Source of the DNA: Teratosphaeria epicoccoides
Taxonomy: Eukaryota > Ascomycota > Dothideomycetes > Mycosphaerellales > Teratosphaeriaceae
Assembly (NCBI GenBank): GCA_021401465.1
Contig: JADDMT010000279.1
Span: 1 to 18,352, forward strand
Length of the DNA: 18,352 bases
Direction: 5' to 3'
Positions 8,641 through 17,142 of the stretch are shown here, piece by piece (positions within the stretch are counted from its first letter, which is position 1; each line of letters starts with the position of its first letter). Below the pieces are notes generated by a model that had not been told where the DNA came from, searched no databases, and was given only the letters and a program-made list of their open reading frames with translations. A program made the position numbers and the translations under genes.

Positions 8641-11307
8641 CTACCTAGTAACGATTAGCTAGATCTTAGCCTTCGCTAGCTAAGGAAGGCTTTAACATCC
8701 TTCTGCTCTGTCGGTTAAGGCACTTCGCGCTCCTAAGCCTCTCGACGTTTAGCCTTAGTCTGCTGCTAGAACGTTAGGCTAGTATCAAAGAATGTGAGCA
8801 TAGTAATCTTTCGCTAGAAGTGCTCCATAATTTAGTCCTCCTATCCGTTCTTCTTATTAGTTAATTTGAATAGCTTCTTGATGTATTTGACATGCTTGTG
8901 TTTGAAGTAGCTAGTGTCGAGGTCTAGCGCGTTGCCGAAGAGCTGTATCATGTCTACGTAGTATGTAAGGGCATGAAACTTAGGAAAATTGAAGTGCCCT
9001 TATAGTTTACACACATTGTCTACTGTCTTAGGCTCCTCCGCTCGCTCTGTCTACGCTTTCTTCTTTCTTAGCTCTCCTTTGCTTATGCGGTACTCCCTGA
9101 ACTCTTCTTTATACTAGTTGCATTAGAATAGGGCGAGGACTATGAACTAGAGCATTTCGCTATCATGTGAAGGATATTACGCTAACTAAGAGAAGTCTAC
9201 TATTGCCCGCAAGAACCGGATAGCGCTATGTGCCTTAGCCTCTTCTAACAGTAGCACAAAGACTAGGAGCAACTGTCGTAGCACACTCTTCTGCTCCTAG
9301 CCTGTCTATTAGCTTACTACGGACATCTAGCTAAACACCCGGAGGTTCCTAAATGTAGGCACTACCGCGAAGCGACGGTCGATAATGACATCTAGTTAAT
9401 AATCCATGACAGTCTTGCCTTTGTTACTCTTTCTTACTGCTTTATGCTAGCCCTCGGCTTATAGGAGTGCCGCTCTAGCTCGCTTCGAAGACAGAGGTAG
9501 TTAACTCTTAAGCAAATCTCGCGTCTAATCTATGACGTACATTAATACGCCCTTGAAGAGTTAGTAGAGCACGTCTACTATTAGCGTCTTGTAGATATTT
9601 AGGCTAGGGTGCCTAAATGCGAAGTTTAGTAGGTCGTGTACATGGCTGCCCTAGTCCTTCTTCGCCGCTCGCTAGAGCATGATTTGTATTTGCGTGTCCT
9701 TATGTATCCGCTATAGCGTAACCGCTTTAAGGTCTTCGCGTTTTTCTAGATCGATTATACATATTTTGTAGTAGCGGTTGTTCTTCACGCCTATGATTAT
9801 TACCTGTTCTTAGTAGTCGCTCGCGTATACTGCGATATTTAGGAAACATCGCCATGTCTCGCTATCCGCACATAAGACGTCGAGGCCCTTGCCCGCAGCG
9901 AGCTTAGCAATAGGGTCGAACATTGTCTTCATGTAGCGATAGTATAGCTCGTCCCTAATGCTTCCTTTCCCGCCTTTGACTACTAGTAGCATCGCTAGGA
10001 GCACGCTACCTAGTCGATAGTTAGAGTTACGAACCGATCTAGGCAGGTTGCTAATCGTCAAGTACACCGGCCATGCGATTAGGTCACCTTGATGATTAGT
10101 AACCTGTGTCTTGTCACTAGCAAGAATTAGTGGCACAATTGTCGCTCTGTCTATTCTAAGCTCTTTCTGTTTGTCCTACTACTAGTCTGCAGAGGCTATG
10201 TCCTAATAGATCCGCCTAGGCGGGTCATCTAGAGTCTCGAGGCGATAAGGCACGTACACGAGATCATTCCTGAAACCCTTGTGCCCTATAAGAAAGCGCA
10301 TAACGTCTTCGACTTTCTAGTGCCTTAGAGGCACCGTCTTAACACTAGAGGTTCACTGTAGAGATTCTAATTCAATGTTCGTAATGCTCTACTTTACAAT
10401 GAATAGTAGTTAGTAGGCACTTACTTCTCGGATCTTGTCCTTAAGCTCTACGCCTAACTGAAAGCTAAGTAGTTCGTGGATCTTCTGCAGCTAGGGATTC
10501 TTGAATAACCGATCGATAGCGTTGCTCGAAATGCCTTCGTGTGAGAGCTAGTATGCGAATGCTACATCTACATTACTTTAGAAGAAGGCATAGCCCCCTT
10601 CGTTAAGTTCCTTATCTGTCTGTTCGTTAGACCTAGTCAAGGTTATTACTAACTTAGTAGGATTACGGCTTAACGTACACTTTGATTAGCCTGCCCGCTA
10701 TGAGACTACCTACGCTAAAAGGTGTCCGCTTGTACGGTTACTTGTACCTAGCAGACGACAGCCTACTAGCGCGCATATGGATTAAAGCTAAGCTATGCTC
10801 GCTCATGACGCTATGTAGCCTACCTGTTTAGCTGCTATTCGTGTCTCTATATCGTCTATCCAGAGATGTGGCGTCTCTTGTGAATGCTACTAGGTCGTCG
10901 TAGAGACTAAGCGCGTTAATGTTACTACTGTCATCGTCGATTGCCCTAGCTGTCGCTGCCATCTCTTTCTCTTACATGTAAGCCTCATTAAACAAAGGCT
11001 CGACGACTATGACTAGTTCCTTGTTTGCAACATACTGCCTATCTACTCCCGCAGCATCGTCGACTAATGCCCCCTCCTTGTAGGCAAGGACATCGTCTGC
11101 TAATTAAGTTTCGACTCTGTCGTTCGAGTCTAAGGAGATGTTTAAATCTGACGCGTATTTCTCGTCAGGTCTAAGATCCATAGTGCTCTAATTAATGAAG
11201 TGCTAAAACTTCGCCACTATGCAGGTAGGAACATGCCGGGCATGACTACTATGACCTTTTAATGCCTTGCCGCAGCCTGTGTAGTATAGTATACACTGTG
11301 AAGCCAT
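7680..11307 (-). pseudogene. Plavaka-like (CACTA superfamily) transposase, RIP-degraded
   Basis: From ATG 11307 the protein starts with a Cys/His cluster (CILYYTGCGKALKGHSSHARH, then C), in the place of the N-terminal C2H2-type finger of Plavaka proteins. The family core follows. AWPVYLTISNL lies at about 10080-10047 (relatives: PVYLTIGNI/L). HPSLNIYKTLIVDVLY then LFKGVL lies at about 9620-9545 (relatives: D-x-LHQ-x-x-KG). DRRFAVVPTFRNLRVF and a WTG-type SxxTGxEQK region lie at about 9380-9300. NFPKFHALTYYVDMI and a closing LTNKKN lie at about 8990-8850. A continuous frame then runs to TGA 7682-7680. Its start (EVGPYFRHATTVFVREC, and MHYKDPDD...KPDVV) fits the C-terminal region of such transposases, and it ends in a basic RRNKRKRL. 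There are several frame changes and many TAG/TAA codons; one clean 108-codon stretch remains at 10136-9810. The enzyme would cut and paste the element DNA in the nucleus. Confidence 0.8.
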
Positions 11308-11537
11308 TATCGACATAGTGTGTTATAAAGGCTACAGCGCTCATAGACGCGTCAATTACTATAAACACCCGACCCCTAGAAAGGTACGCGTGCCGCGCGG
11401 GTAGCTAATTACTACTCGGACGGTTTATCCTGTTAGCCGGCTATGCGTAGTTAGGGTTAGTGTTTAGGTTAATAGAAGAATCGAGTGTTATTAGAGTATA
11501 GTAGTAAAGGAGGGCCTAGAGTAGACGAAAATGGATG

Positions 11538-11556
11538 TGCTAGGAGTATACTAGCA
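11538..11556. repeat. TGCTAG/CTAGCA palindrome, copy 1
   Basis: TGCTAGGAGTATACTAGCA. Near-palindrome sharing the GTATACTA core with the copies at 11734, 11839 and 16120. Confidence 0.6.
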
Positions 11557-11733
11557 GCAGTTATATTAGCTAACTCATTCTGTCGATCGCAGGCAGTACG
11601 AGCGCTATTTTGGCCGGGAATCCCGAATTTCGAGTAGTTTCATATATAAATCTAAAGTGTATAGTATTCATATGCATAGAGTCATACTCTCTATTACTAG
11701 CGGCTTAGATGTGTAGCGTAGACGTAGTAGGAG

Positions 11734-11755
11734 TGCCGCTAGTATACTACTAGCA
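11734..11755. repeat. TGCTAG/CTAGCA palindrome, copy 2
   Basis: Core GCTAGTATACTACTAGCA preceded by TGCC. Same orientation as the 11839 copy. Confidence 0.6.
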
Positions 11756-11838
11756 GTCGTTGTCTATCGATTGTAAGGGTTTAAAACGTGTAGTAGCGAT
11801 CTATGGGTTAGACCTTAACGTAGTAGTAGTAGACGTAC

Positions 11839-11857
11839 TGCTAGTATACTACTAGCA
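11839..11857. repeat. TGCTAG/CTAGCA palindrome, copy 3
   Basis: TGCTAGTATACTACTAGCA, with 8-bp perfect arms TGCTAGTA/TACTAGCA. The reverse complement of this unit, changed at the last base, occurs at 16120-16138. Confidence 0.6.
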
Positions 11858-11989
11858 TTTAGTAGTCGTCGAGTACATTCGAACGGACGAGATGATTAGT
11901 GTTATGCATATACTCTATCAGATGAGGTGCTTGTGTAGTCGCTATCTGAAACGATACTACTCGCGCACGACTACTAGCATTACTCTATC

Positions 11990-12690
11990 ACAAGATTGCA
12001 GTTAAACCCTAGTCAATCTGTCATCTTACGCTAGCCTGCGCAGCCTGTACGATCCTATGCCTCTCTACTCGCCCTGATCATCGCGCATAGTATTAATGAA
12101 GTCGTCACTAGTCTGCTAACAGTTTATAGTCTACTCTCTAAATTAGCTCTATAGCGTAACCTAGTAAAATCTCATTACCTCTGTTAATCGCGCTAACTGC
12201 ATTAATCTAGTACAACTAACCCTGCTACAGGCTTGCCTAGTTAACTGCTGTTTTAAGTTGTCATCTAGTATTGTGATAGCGTCGGCAGGTACAAGAGTTA
12301 CGCTACTCTCAATTTTGTTCACAGTTAATATGAGTAACTAAGGGTCGTCTTAGTAGCCTTTAACAATAGGATTAGTAGTCACGAAGTCCCCTACAATCAT
12401 GGCCTTATCTTTCGACCTGTAATCTAGCCCGATGAACCTAGCTATCTTATTAAATCTGTCTAGGATGTAACCGTTCTCTACTACCTACTAGAGATACTAG
12501 TCAAAGTCAGTACATGTTAGGCAAGGAAACGGTTGCCTTGCGCGTATAGGCTCGAGTATCCTGTTCCTATATGCGTGTCTTAAGTGCCACAATTATTAGG
12601 ACCCTAGCGTCTAGATCATGCCTGCTACAGATAGTGTCGTAGCGGACTAGAAGATAGACAATGCGGCGTCGCATATACGACAGCTACGGC
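11990..12690 (-). pseudogene. SNF2-type helicase C-terminal domain fragment, possibly Rad5-like
   Basis: One minus-strand frame reads, with Q or W assumed at TAG/TAA, an SNF2 helicase C-terminal pattern: DDP then LLILTVNKIESSVTLVPADAITILDD, followed by QLTRQACSRVS. This aligns with the family signature LLLS/T...GGxGLNL..AdxVIxxDxxWNP...QAxxRxHRxGQ (motifs V and VI). Key glycines are lost, as RIP would do (GG to SS). Just before it, RILEPIRARQPFPCLTC could be part of a RING-type Cys cluster, as in Rad5/Rad16-class proteins. The N-terminal ATPase half (Walker A, DEAH) was not found, so the gene is truncated or too damaged to follow above about 12700. SNF2 proteins remodel chromatin or act on damaged DNA. 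Confidence 0.45.
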
Positions 12691-12839
12691 TATAGCGATA
12701 AGGTGCAAAAAGCGCGGAAGAGTCTGCTACATCTTTCATCTGAAGTCAGCCAAGAGACTAACGAGTATAAACAACGCGTGTTTTGAGTAATCCTGACATC
12801 TGTAATTCAAACAGACACGATACAGGCACAGCCTAAACG

Positions 12840-13520
12840 ATGAGTGTGCGTGTTTCCTTGACAAGAACCTCTAAGACCTAGCGTGGCACAATTCACAAAC
12901 CTAAGGCACTACGACAGCAGAGCATAGGTATAATTGAAGCGGGCCTTGTACTTTAACACCACGATTACCTACGCCTGTACGCTGCGTTAGAAGAACGGAT
13001 AGAGCAGCTTAGCCTACTTGGCCGAATTGCGCGGTTAATAGCAGCGAAGGAGCGCATGTTCTAGGAAACGAGCGCCTTCTTTAGTAGTAGCAGGGAATTT
13101 CAACTTAAATTCCTAGCGACAGTAGAGGCGTTGTAGACACGAGCAGGGGAGGTCAGTTTTCGGCATCTACTATACAAGATATCGTCAAACTATTAGCGGC
13201 AGACAGTCTAGAAGTCGACAATTACCCGGGGTTAACACGAAGGTAGTATGGCTGTTGTAGTTTAAACGCGGCTTAAAGGCCTTTAGAACAATACGTACAG
13301 GATATTCTCTCGCATGTAGAACGAATCTTACTACTATATACGTAGGATCTACCGCAGAGCAACCACATCCGTTAGGCTGTGTCATACAGGCGGACGTGCT
13401 ATATAGCGCGGATGTTTTGTAGTACCTATACTAGCTATCATTGAAGAATCAATGCTAACTGAGGCTAGTTCTACTAGCGGTATTTTAATAGCATACCGCT
13501 AGCAAGCTAAAAGTACCGCT
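12840..13520 (+). pseudogene. unrecognised coding remnant, helical
   Basis: From ATG near 12843 a frame of about 225 codons contains TAG and TAA but no TGA. Its clearest part, at about 12980-13140, is strongly helical: AALEERIEQLSLLGRIARL, then IAAKERMF, then FQLKFLATVEAL. I do not recognise the family. It overlaps the expected position of the N-terminal half of the minus-strand SNF2-like gene, so one of the two readings may be wrong here. A minus-strand open stretch at 13385-13185 is a weaker alternative. Confidence 0.3.
13474..13502. repeat. CTAGCGGTAT/ATACCGCTAG inverted repeat
   Basis: Perfect 10-bp arms (13474-13483 and 13493-13502) around a 9-nt loop. The arm sequence TACCGCTAGCA recurs at 16153-16164. 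A nearby TACCGCTGGC at 13514-13523 looks like the unmutated form. Confidence 0.6.
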
Positions 13521-13782
13521 GGCTAATAGGGAAGCGTAATTTCAGGGTTAGCCGAATTTAGATGACGCTCGCGCGTCGCAAGATACTGTAAACATCGCGT
13601 CCTCTCCTTCTTCTGCATTAATAGACGCCACGTAGCTACATTAGACAGTAACTCGCAGTATGTGCATATTTACATGCTATAGATATTATCCTTTACTAAC
13701 CTGCTACTAGACCTACACGACCGAGAAGGATATACCGCGCTCTGTTCTCTGCCGATCCTTTAAGTCGCGTCCTTCTTTAATC
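13521..13782. other. spacer before plus-strand gene
   Basis: No gene recognised. A pyrimidine-rich stretch near 13740-13780 (TCTGTTCTCTGCCGATCC, then CCTTCTTTAATC) precedes the ATG at 13783, which suits a fungal promoter. Confidence 0.35.
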
Positions 13783-15430
13783 ATGCCTTTGAAGAAAGAC
13801 AGACAATAGAGGTCACGTTCCGCGTCATCTAGCAGCAGTTCGAATTACGATCTAGCGAATGATTTAGAAGACTTGCTGAGCAACGATGGCGATGGTGTAG
13901 ACAACGGCAACAAGGAGATAGCTAATTAGGAGCATGAGGATTTTACAGTGCCTAAAGCCTATACAAAGGCGACTAATGTAAGAAGCTACCCGCATACGGT
14001 AGCCATGCTAACATGCATACAGACAACGACGTACTAGTCACGAAGAGACTAGACGCATAAGCGGTCATCCTTACCGCTAAGGCGGAATCGGCCGTACAAG
14101 AGGCTTCGGTCATTGTCTTGCGACGCACGACGAGATAGTAGCAAACCTGAGAATGATAGGGTAAAGACATAGCAGCTAAGCATCTGTCGAGGCTATTACA
14201 ATAGCCGACCTACTAATCACGGGAGCGACGGCAACAGTCAAAACTACTGTAATAGCGAGTCTCGTAGCCGCTAGGGCGATAGTAGTAGTCAAAGTTAGTC
14301 TAGGAGCTAGTCGAGTAGCCGTCGAGGCCATAATAGCAGCTAGACCACAAACTCCGACTAAGGATACGACTACTCTAGCAGCGAAGATATACGTAGTAGC
14401 CCTCCTATGCATAAAGACAAGTTAATCGAGCCTTTGCTCGTTAAAGTCCGAGAACTCTCGTAGATAGACACTTCATGAGGGCGGAAGGGCATTTCTGTGC
14501 TATACCCTATAGCTCCTACTTACTAGCTAAGTTGTAAGCATATTGCAATTAACTAGTAGCTTGTAGCGCGTAATATGCTAGGGATGAAAGGTCGAGTTAG
14601 CTCGAGGCCAGACGACGTAGATTTAGATACTATAAGTACCTGCGTAGGTCCTATAAGGAGGTGCTGATGTTAGGGGCGTAGATAAGGCAGAGGTTGCGTT
14701 AGTGTCGTAATAACTACACGAATAGGGTCAGAGAAGCTATACTCGCATAGTCTGGCAAGGTAGACGATAAGTAGGGTTTGAAGGACTAGGCCGCGGACAT
14801 GTTAATAGAAAGCAGATTCGAATGCGAGAACGAAGAAGAGGTAAGGAGAGAAGGCTTAGATGTCGTCGAAAGCGCTAACATGTCATAGGACTAGAGGTTT
14901 CTAAGCCCGCTCGTGATCTTTTGTATGAAGAAGGCGTTCTTCTAGTTCAATTAGAAACTAGCATGGATCCTTTAGAGTCACGCGAGGTAAACGCTTTCAT
15001 GTTAAACAGCGTGTATGCTACTATTACATACCTACTAGCCTAGATCAGAAATGGCCCTTCGGAGTTCAAGACAAAGGCTAGTAAGACAAGATGGGTTCTA
15101 GTTAGCGGTGTTGATATCGATGATATCTTCGAGGGGAAGAAGAAGTATTAGGAAGAGCTCGATGCCGACAGACAGGAGGTCATCATGGCGACTATCACGG
15201 CACGTATATTAGGGGGGGAGGACGAAGGCAAGACAGCACTACTAGTGTAGGCGGCGCTAGCTATCAAGAAGGATCGCGGCATGACAGGCTTAGAGAGGGA
15301 ATACGAGGACTTGCGGAGGCGAAAGGCGCTACGCGAGAATAGTACGGGGGAGACATTGTCAAGAGGGCCTGTGCTAACTTCTGCTAGGTCGTACGCAATT
15401 GTTAGGTTAGCGTAGTGTTAGCCCGACACG
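13783..15430 (+). pseudogene. unrecognised long gene: Ser/Gln-rich N-terminus, helical C-terminus
   Basis: From ATG 13783 (MPLKKDRQ-type start) one frame runs about 290 codons with TAG as nearly the only stop. It has an acidic patch (NDLEDLLSNDGDG) and a Ser/Arg/Gln-rich stretch at about 14250-14390. Two further segments continue in other frames. Segment two, about 14655-14990, reads NNYTNRVREAIL, ADMLIESRFECENEEEVRRE and FLSPLVIFCMKKAFF. Segment three, about 14960-15400, reads REVNAFMLNSVYATITYLLA, RWVLVSGVDIDDIFEGKKKY and REYEDLRRRKALREN. The frame changes may be introns or indels. Total about 530 codons. The long minus-strand open frames over 13973-14412 are shadows of the biased codons here. 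I do not recognise the family; a DNA-binding or regulatory protein of the element is a guess. Confidence 0.5.
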
Positions 15431-15649
15431 ACGATCAAGCCAGGCCTTAATGTCATTAATAGTAGGCGTTCGCAAGCATGTAGCGGATGTTTAAGCGGAC
15501 ACTAACAGAGGGAGCGAGGGCTATAACGGCGGAAGGGCAAATGTTAGTAACTATGGCAGTAAGGCAAGCGATTATGACAGTGACGACTAGCCGATACAGG
15601 GACTAGAGGAGCCATTGTCGCGGGACACCCTACACAACAGTGTCGTGAC

Positions 15650-16110
15650 AACGAGGTTAGTTTCTCGTCTAACATTACGGCCATGATTGCTAACATGTAC
15701 TTGTCTAGTGTAAAAGCTACTATAGTCGATAAGCCCTAACCTAGACACACGCAAGATGAAAGGTTAGTAGCCTTAGCGCGTCGTGAGGGCTAGCTATCGC
15801 TAACGAGGCAGAAGTAGCGAGAGGCCTAAGCTACGGAGTAGGCGGTTAATCGTGACTAGTGTAGACAAGCGGTATAGGCGAGGGGACTCATGTATTAACT
15901 AAACTATGCTAATAACAGATAAACGCTAGCGCGGCTCTAGCGAGAGGCGAAACGCAAAGACTTACTAACACATAGTAAGTGCGATTATTGACTCTACGCA
16001 TCGGCGTAGTTAATGACGATAGCTATAGGACACGAAGCTTGACCGCGAAGGACAAAGACTAAGGCGATAGTAGGAGCTAAGCTTTGCTAGAGGCAGAGGC
16101 AAAAAATGCT
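15650..16110 (+). pseudogene. unrecognised charged coiled-coil coding remnant
   Basis: A frame starting around NEVSFSSNITAMIANMYLSS continues for about 150 codons through many TAG codons. It is rich in Arg, Gln, Lys and Glu with a coiled-coil look (REAKRKDLLTHSKCDY, then HEA and RRTKTKAIVGAKL). It may be the 3' part of the preceding gene or a separate gene. No catalytic motif was seen. Confidence 0.35.
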
Positions 16111-16118
16111 AGGTAAGT

Positions 16119-16193
16119 GTGCTAGTAGTATACTAGCGTTATGCTACTAACATACCGCTAGCACTTCGATATTAATGGGAGGTGCTAGCGGTA
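16119..16193. repeat. 46-bp palindromic module plus 12-bp perfect inverted repeat
   Basis: 16119-16164 begins GTGCTAGTAGTATACTAGCG and ends TACCGCTAGCAC, joining both palindrome types seen at 11.5-11.9 kb and 13.5 kb. TACCGCTAGCAC (16153-16164) is repeated exactly in inverted form as GTGCTAGCGGTA at 16182-16193, 17 nt away. It could be a miniature inverted-repeat element remnant or subterminal transposase-binding sites. Confidence 0.6.
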
Positions 16194-16365
16194 GTTTAGT
16201 AGCTACGTAGTATACATTAGCTGACGATTATGATGTAGCATAGCATGCGCTCTACTCGATTAGTGTGATCTTATAAGCAACTAGTCGAACGTTGTAGAGA
16301 AGGTAGAGGATGCGCTTAATGACTCTGAGTTAAGGGATAGTTAGTTGTAGTAGCATACTATATTC

Positions 16366-16488
16366 ATGGACTCGACCTTGTTAGAGCAGATTAAGGGCTA
16401 TAGCGACAAGGTCTTTAATGATGCGACCTTCAAGAAGCTACAGGAGGGGCGAAATAGTGGCGCTTTAGGAAAGTCGGTAGTAGTGAAG
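16366..16488 (+). pseudogene. short coding remnant before right repeat arm
   Basis: ATG 16366 opens a clean 43-codon stretch (MDSTLLEQIKGYSDKVFNDA and on) before two TAG codons. A GTAAGC 5' splice-like sequence at 16489 suggests this may be a first exon, joining the Cys-rich frame at 16535-16657, but no well-placed acceptor and branch point are evident. Family unknown. Confidence 0.3.
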
Positions 16489-16534
16489 GTAAGCTAGTAG
16501 AACGGAATAGAGGATGAGGGCAAGTAGAAGATTC

Positions 16535-16657
16535 ATGTGTAAGGGCTAATACAGGATATGTGGATAGTGTGTATGTCATAAGGGTAGGTGCCGATGGCAG
16601 GAAGGTAACCAGGTGTTAGACTCGGGAGCTGTGAAGAATATCGACAATGGCAGTTAA
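16535..16657 (+). pseudogene. small Cys-rich ORF crossing inner edge of right repeat arm
   Basis: A 40-codon frame with two TAG codons. Its Cys cluster (YRICG, then CVCHKGRCRWQEG) crosses into the repeat arm and ends at TAA 16655-16657, the position matching the TGA of the left copy. From CHKGRC onward it matches the left ORF because it is the repeat. Upstream of the repeat edge the DNA differs but Cys residues persist. Either two related outward-facing genes or coincidence. Confidence 0.3.
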
Positions 16658-17063
16658 CCTTGTAACTGACTCTCCTCTAAGCAAGAGAGGATTGAATTGA
16701 GATTAAGCACGAAGCTCCTAACTGCCTGTCCTAAAGCCATCCCTATATACTAGAGAGCGACAGAGCAGCTCTGTTAGATCTGTCGACAGACCCGACAGAT
16801 CCGTGTCTGTAGATCTGTGGACTAACCCTACAGATCTAAGGGTCTGTCATCACGTGACAGATCCCTTCTTCCTTGCAAGCCTATAGATCTGTAGACTAAC
16901 CCTACAGATCCGGGGATCTATCCTCACGTGACAGATCCTTTCTTCTATGACTATGCCTATGACTCATAGTACTCCTATGACAGTACTATGACTCATAGCA
17001 CTTAGGACCCACATGATCCTGTATCCTATAGTACTCCGGACAGTACTCCTGACACTCATGACA
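16573..17063 (-). repeat. right arm of 491-bp inverted repeat (LTR-like)
   Basis: Inverted partner of 4542-5032, same length. LTR-type signals run on the minus strand: TGTCATGAG from 17063, TATATA at 16749-16744, CTAACA ending at 16614, then a TGGTTACC primer-site-like sequence at 16611. A polypurine tract lies directly upstream (17076-17064), so this block is well placed as the 3' LTR of the minus-strand Gypsy element to the right. It also carries the 41 bp beyond the LTR end (16613-16573), which a plain 3' LTR should lack. Confidence 0.88.
16744..16749 (-). promoter_or_regulatory. TATA box of right LTR-like repeat
   Basis: TATATA in the mirrored position to 4856-4861, reading toward the interior on the minus strand. 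Confidence 0.45.
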
Positions 17064-17076
17064 CTATCCCCCTCTT
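17064..17076 (-). other. polypurine tract next to LTR
   Basis: On the minus strand AAGAGGGGGATAG lies immediately before TGTCATGAG, the LTR start at 17063. A purine run abutting the 3' LTR is the plus-strand primer of LTR retrotransposons. No equivalent is present left of 4542. Confidence 0.6.
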
Positions 17077-17142
17077 AGTCTAGCTCGTCCCTGAGCTACC
17101 TCATTAGTGCGGGGTTTCTCTTGTTTCTTCTTTCAAACTGTG

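Larger units (their letters stand above)
11308..11990. other. palindrome-rich intergenic spacer
   Basis: No coding frame recognised. It lies upstream of the transposase start and downstream of the SNF2-like fragment, so it probably holds the transposase promoter. It contains three copies of an imperfect palindrome built on TGCTAGTA...TACTAGCA (see separate entries) and A/T-rich runs with TAGTAG repeats. A short TTAGGGTTAG near 11451 is telomere-like but not an array. Confidence 0.5.

Noticed and set aside
11445..11475. TTAGGGTTAG, possible telomeric repeat
   Set aside because: Only about one and a half units; the same TAGGGTTAG occurs by chance in the LTR-like repeats.
13973..14412. Minus-strand open frames of 65 and 78 codons, partly hydrophobic
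   Set aside because: They are opposite a Ser/Arg/Gln-rich plus-strand gene. The repeated Ala/Thr/Val composition is what the complement of such codons gives.
13000..16100. Starship-type captain (DUF3435 tyrosine recombinase)
   Set aside because: Large cargo-bearing fungal elements suggested it, but no tyrosine-recombinase motifs could be read, and the transposase present is of the Plavaka type.
4542..17063. CRISPR array, rRNA or tRNA genes
   Set aside because: The repeats are palindromic or tandem without regular spacers, and no conserved rRNA or tRNA sequence was recognised.
17061..17066. CACTA at the edge of the right arm as a CACTA transposon terminus
   Set aside because: It points the wrong way for an element lying to its left and has no counterpart TAGTG at the left end (4541).
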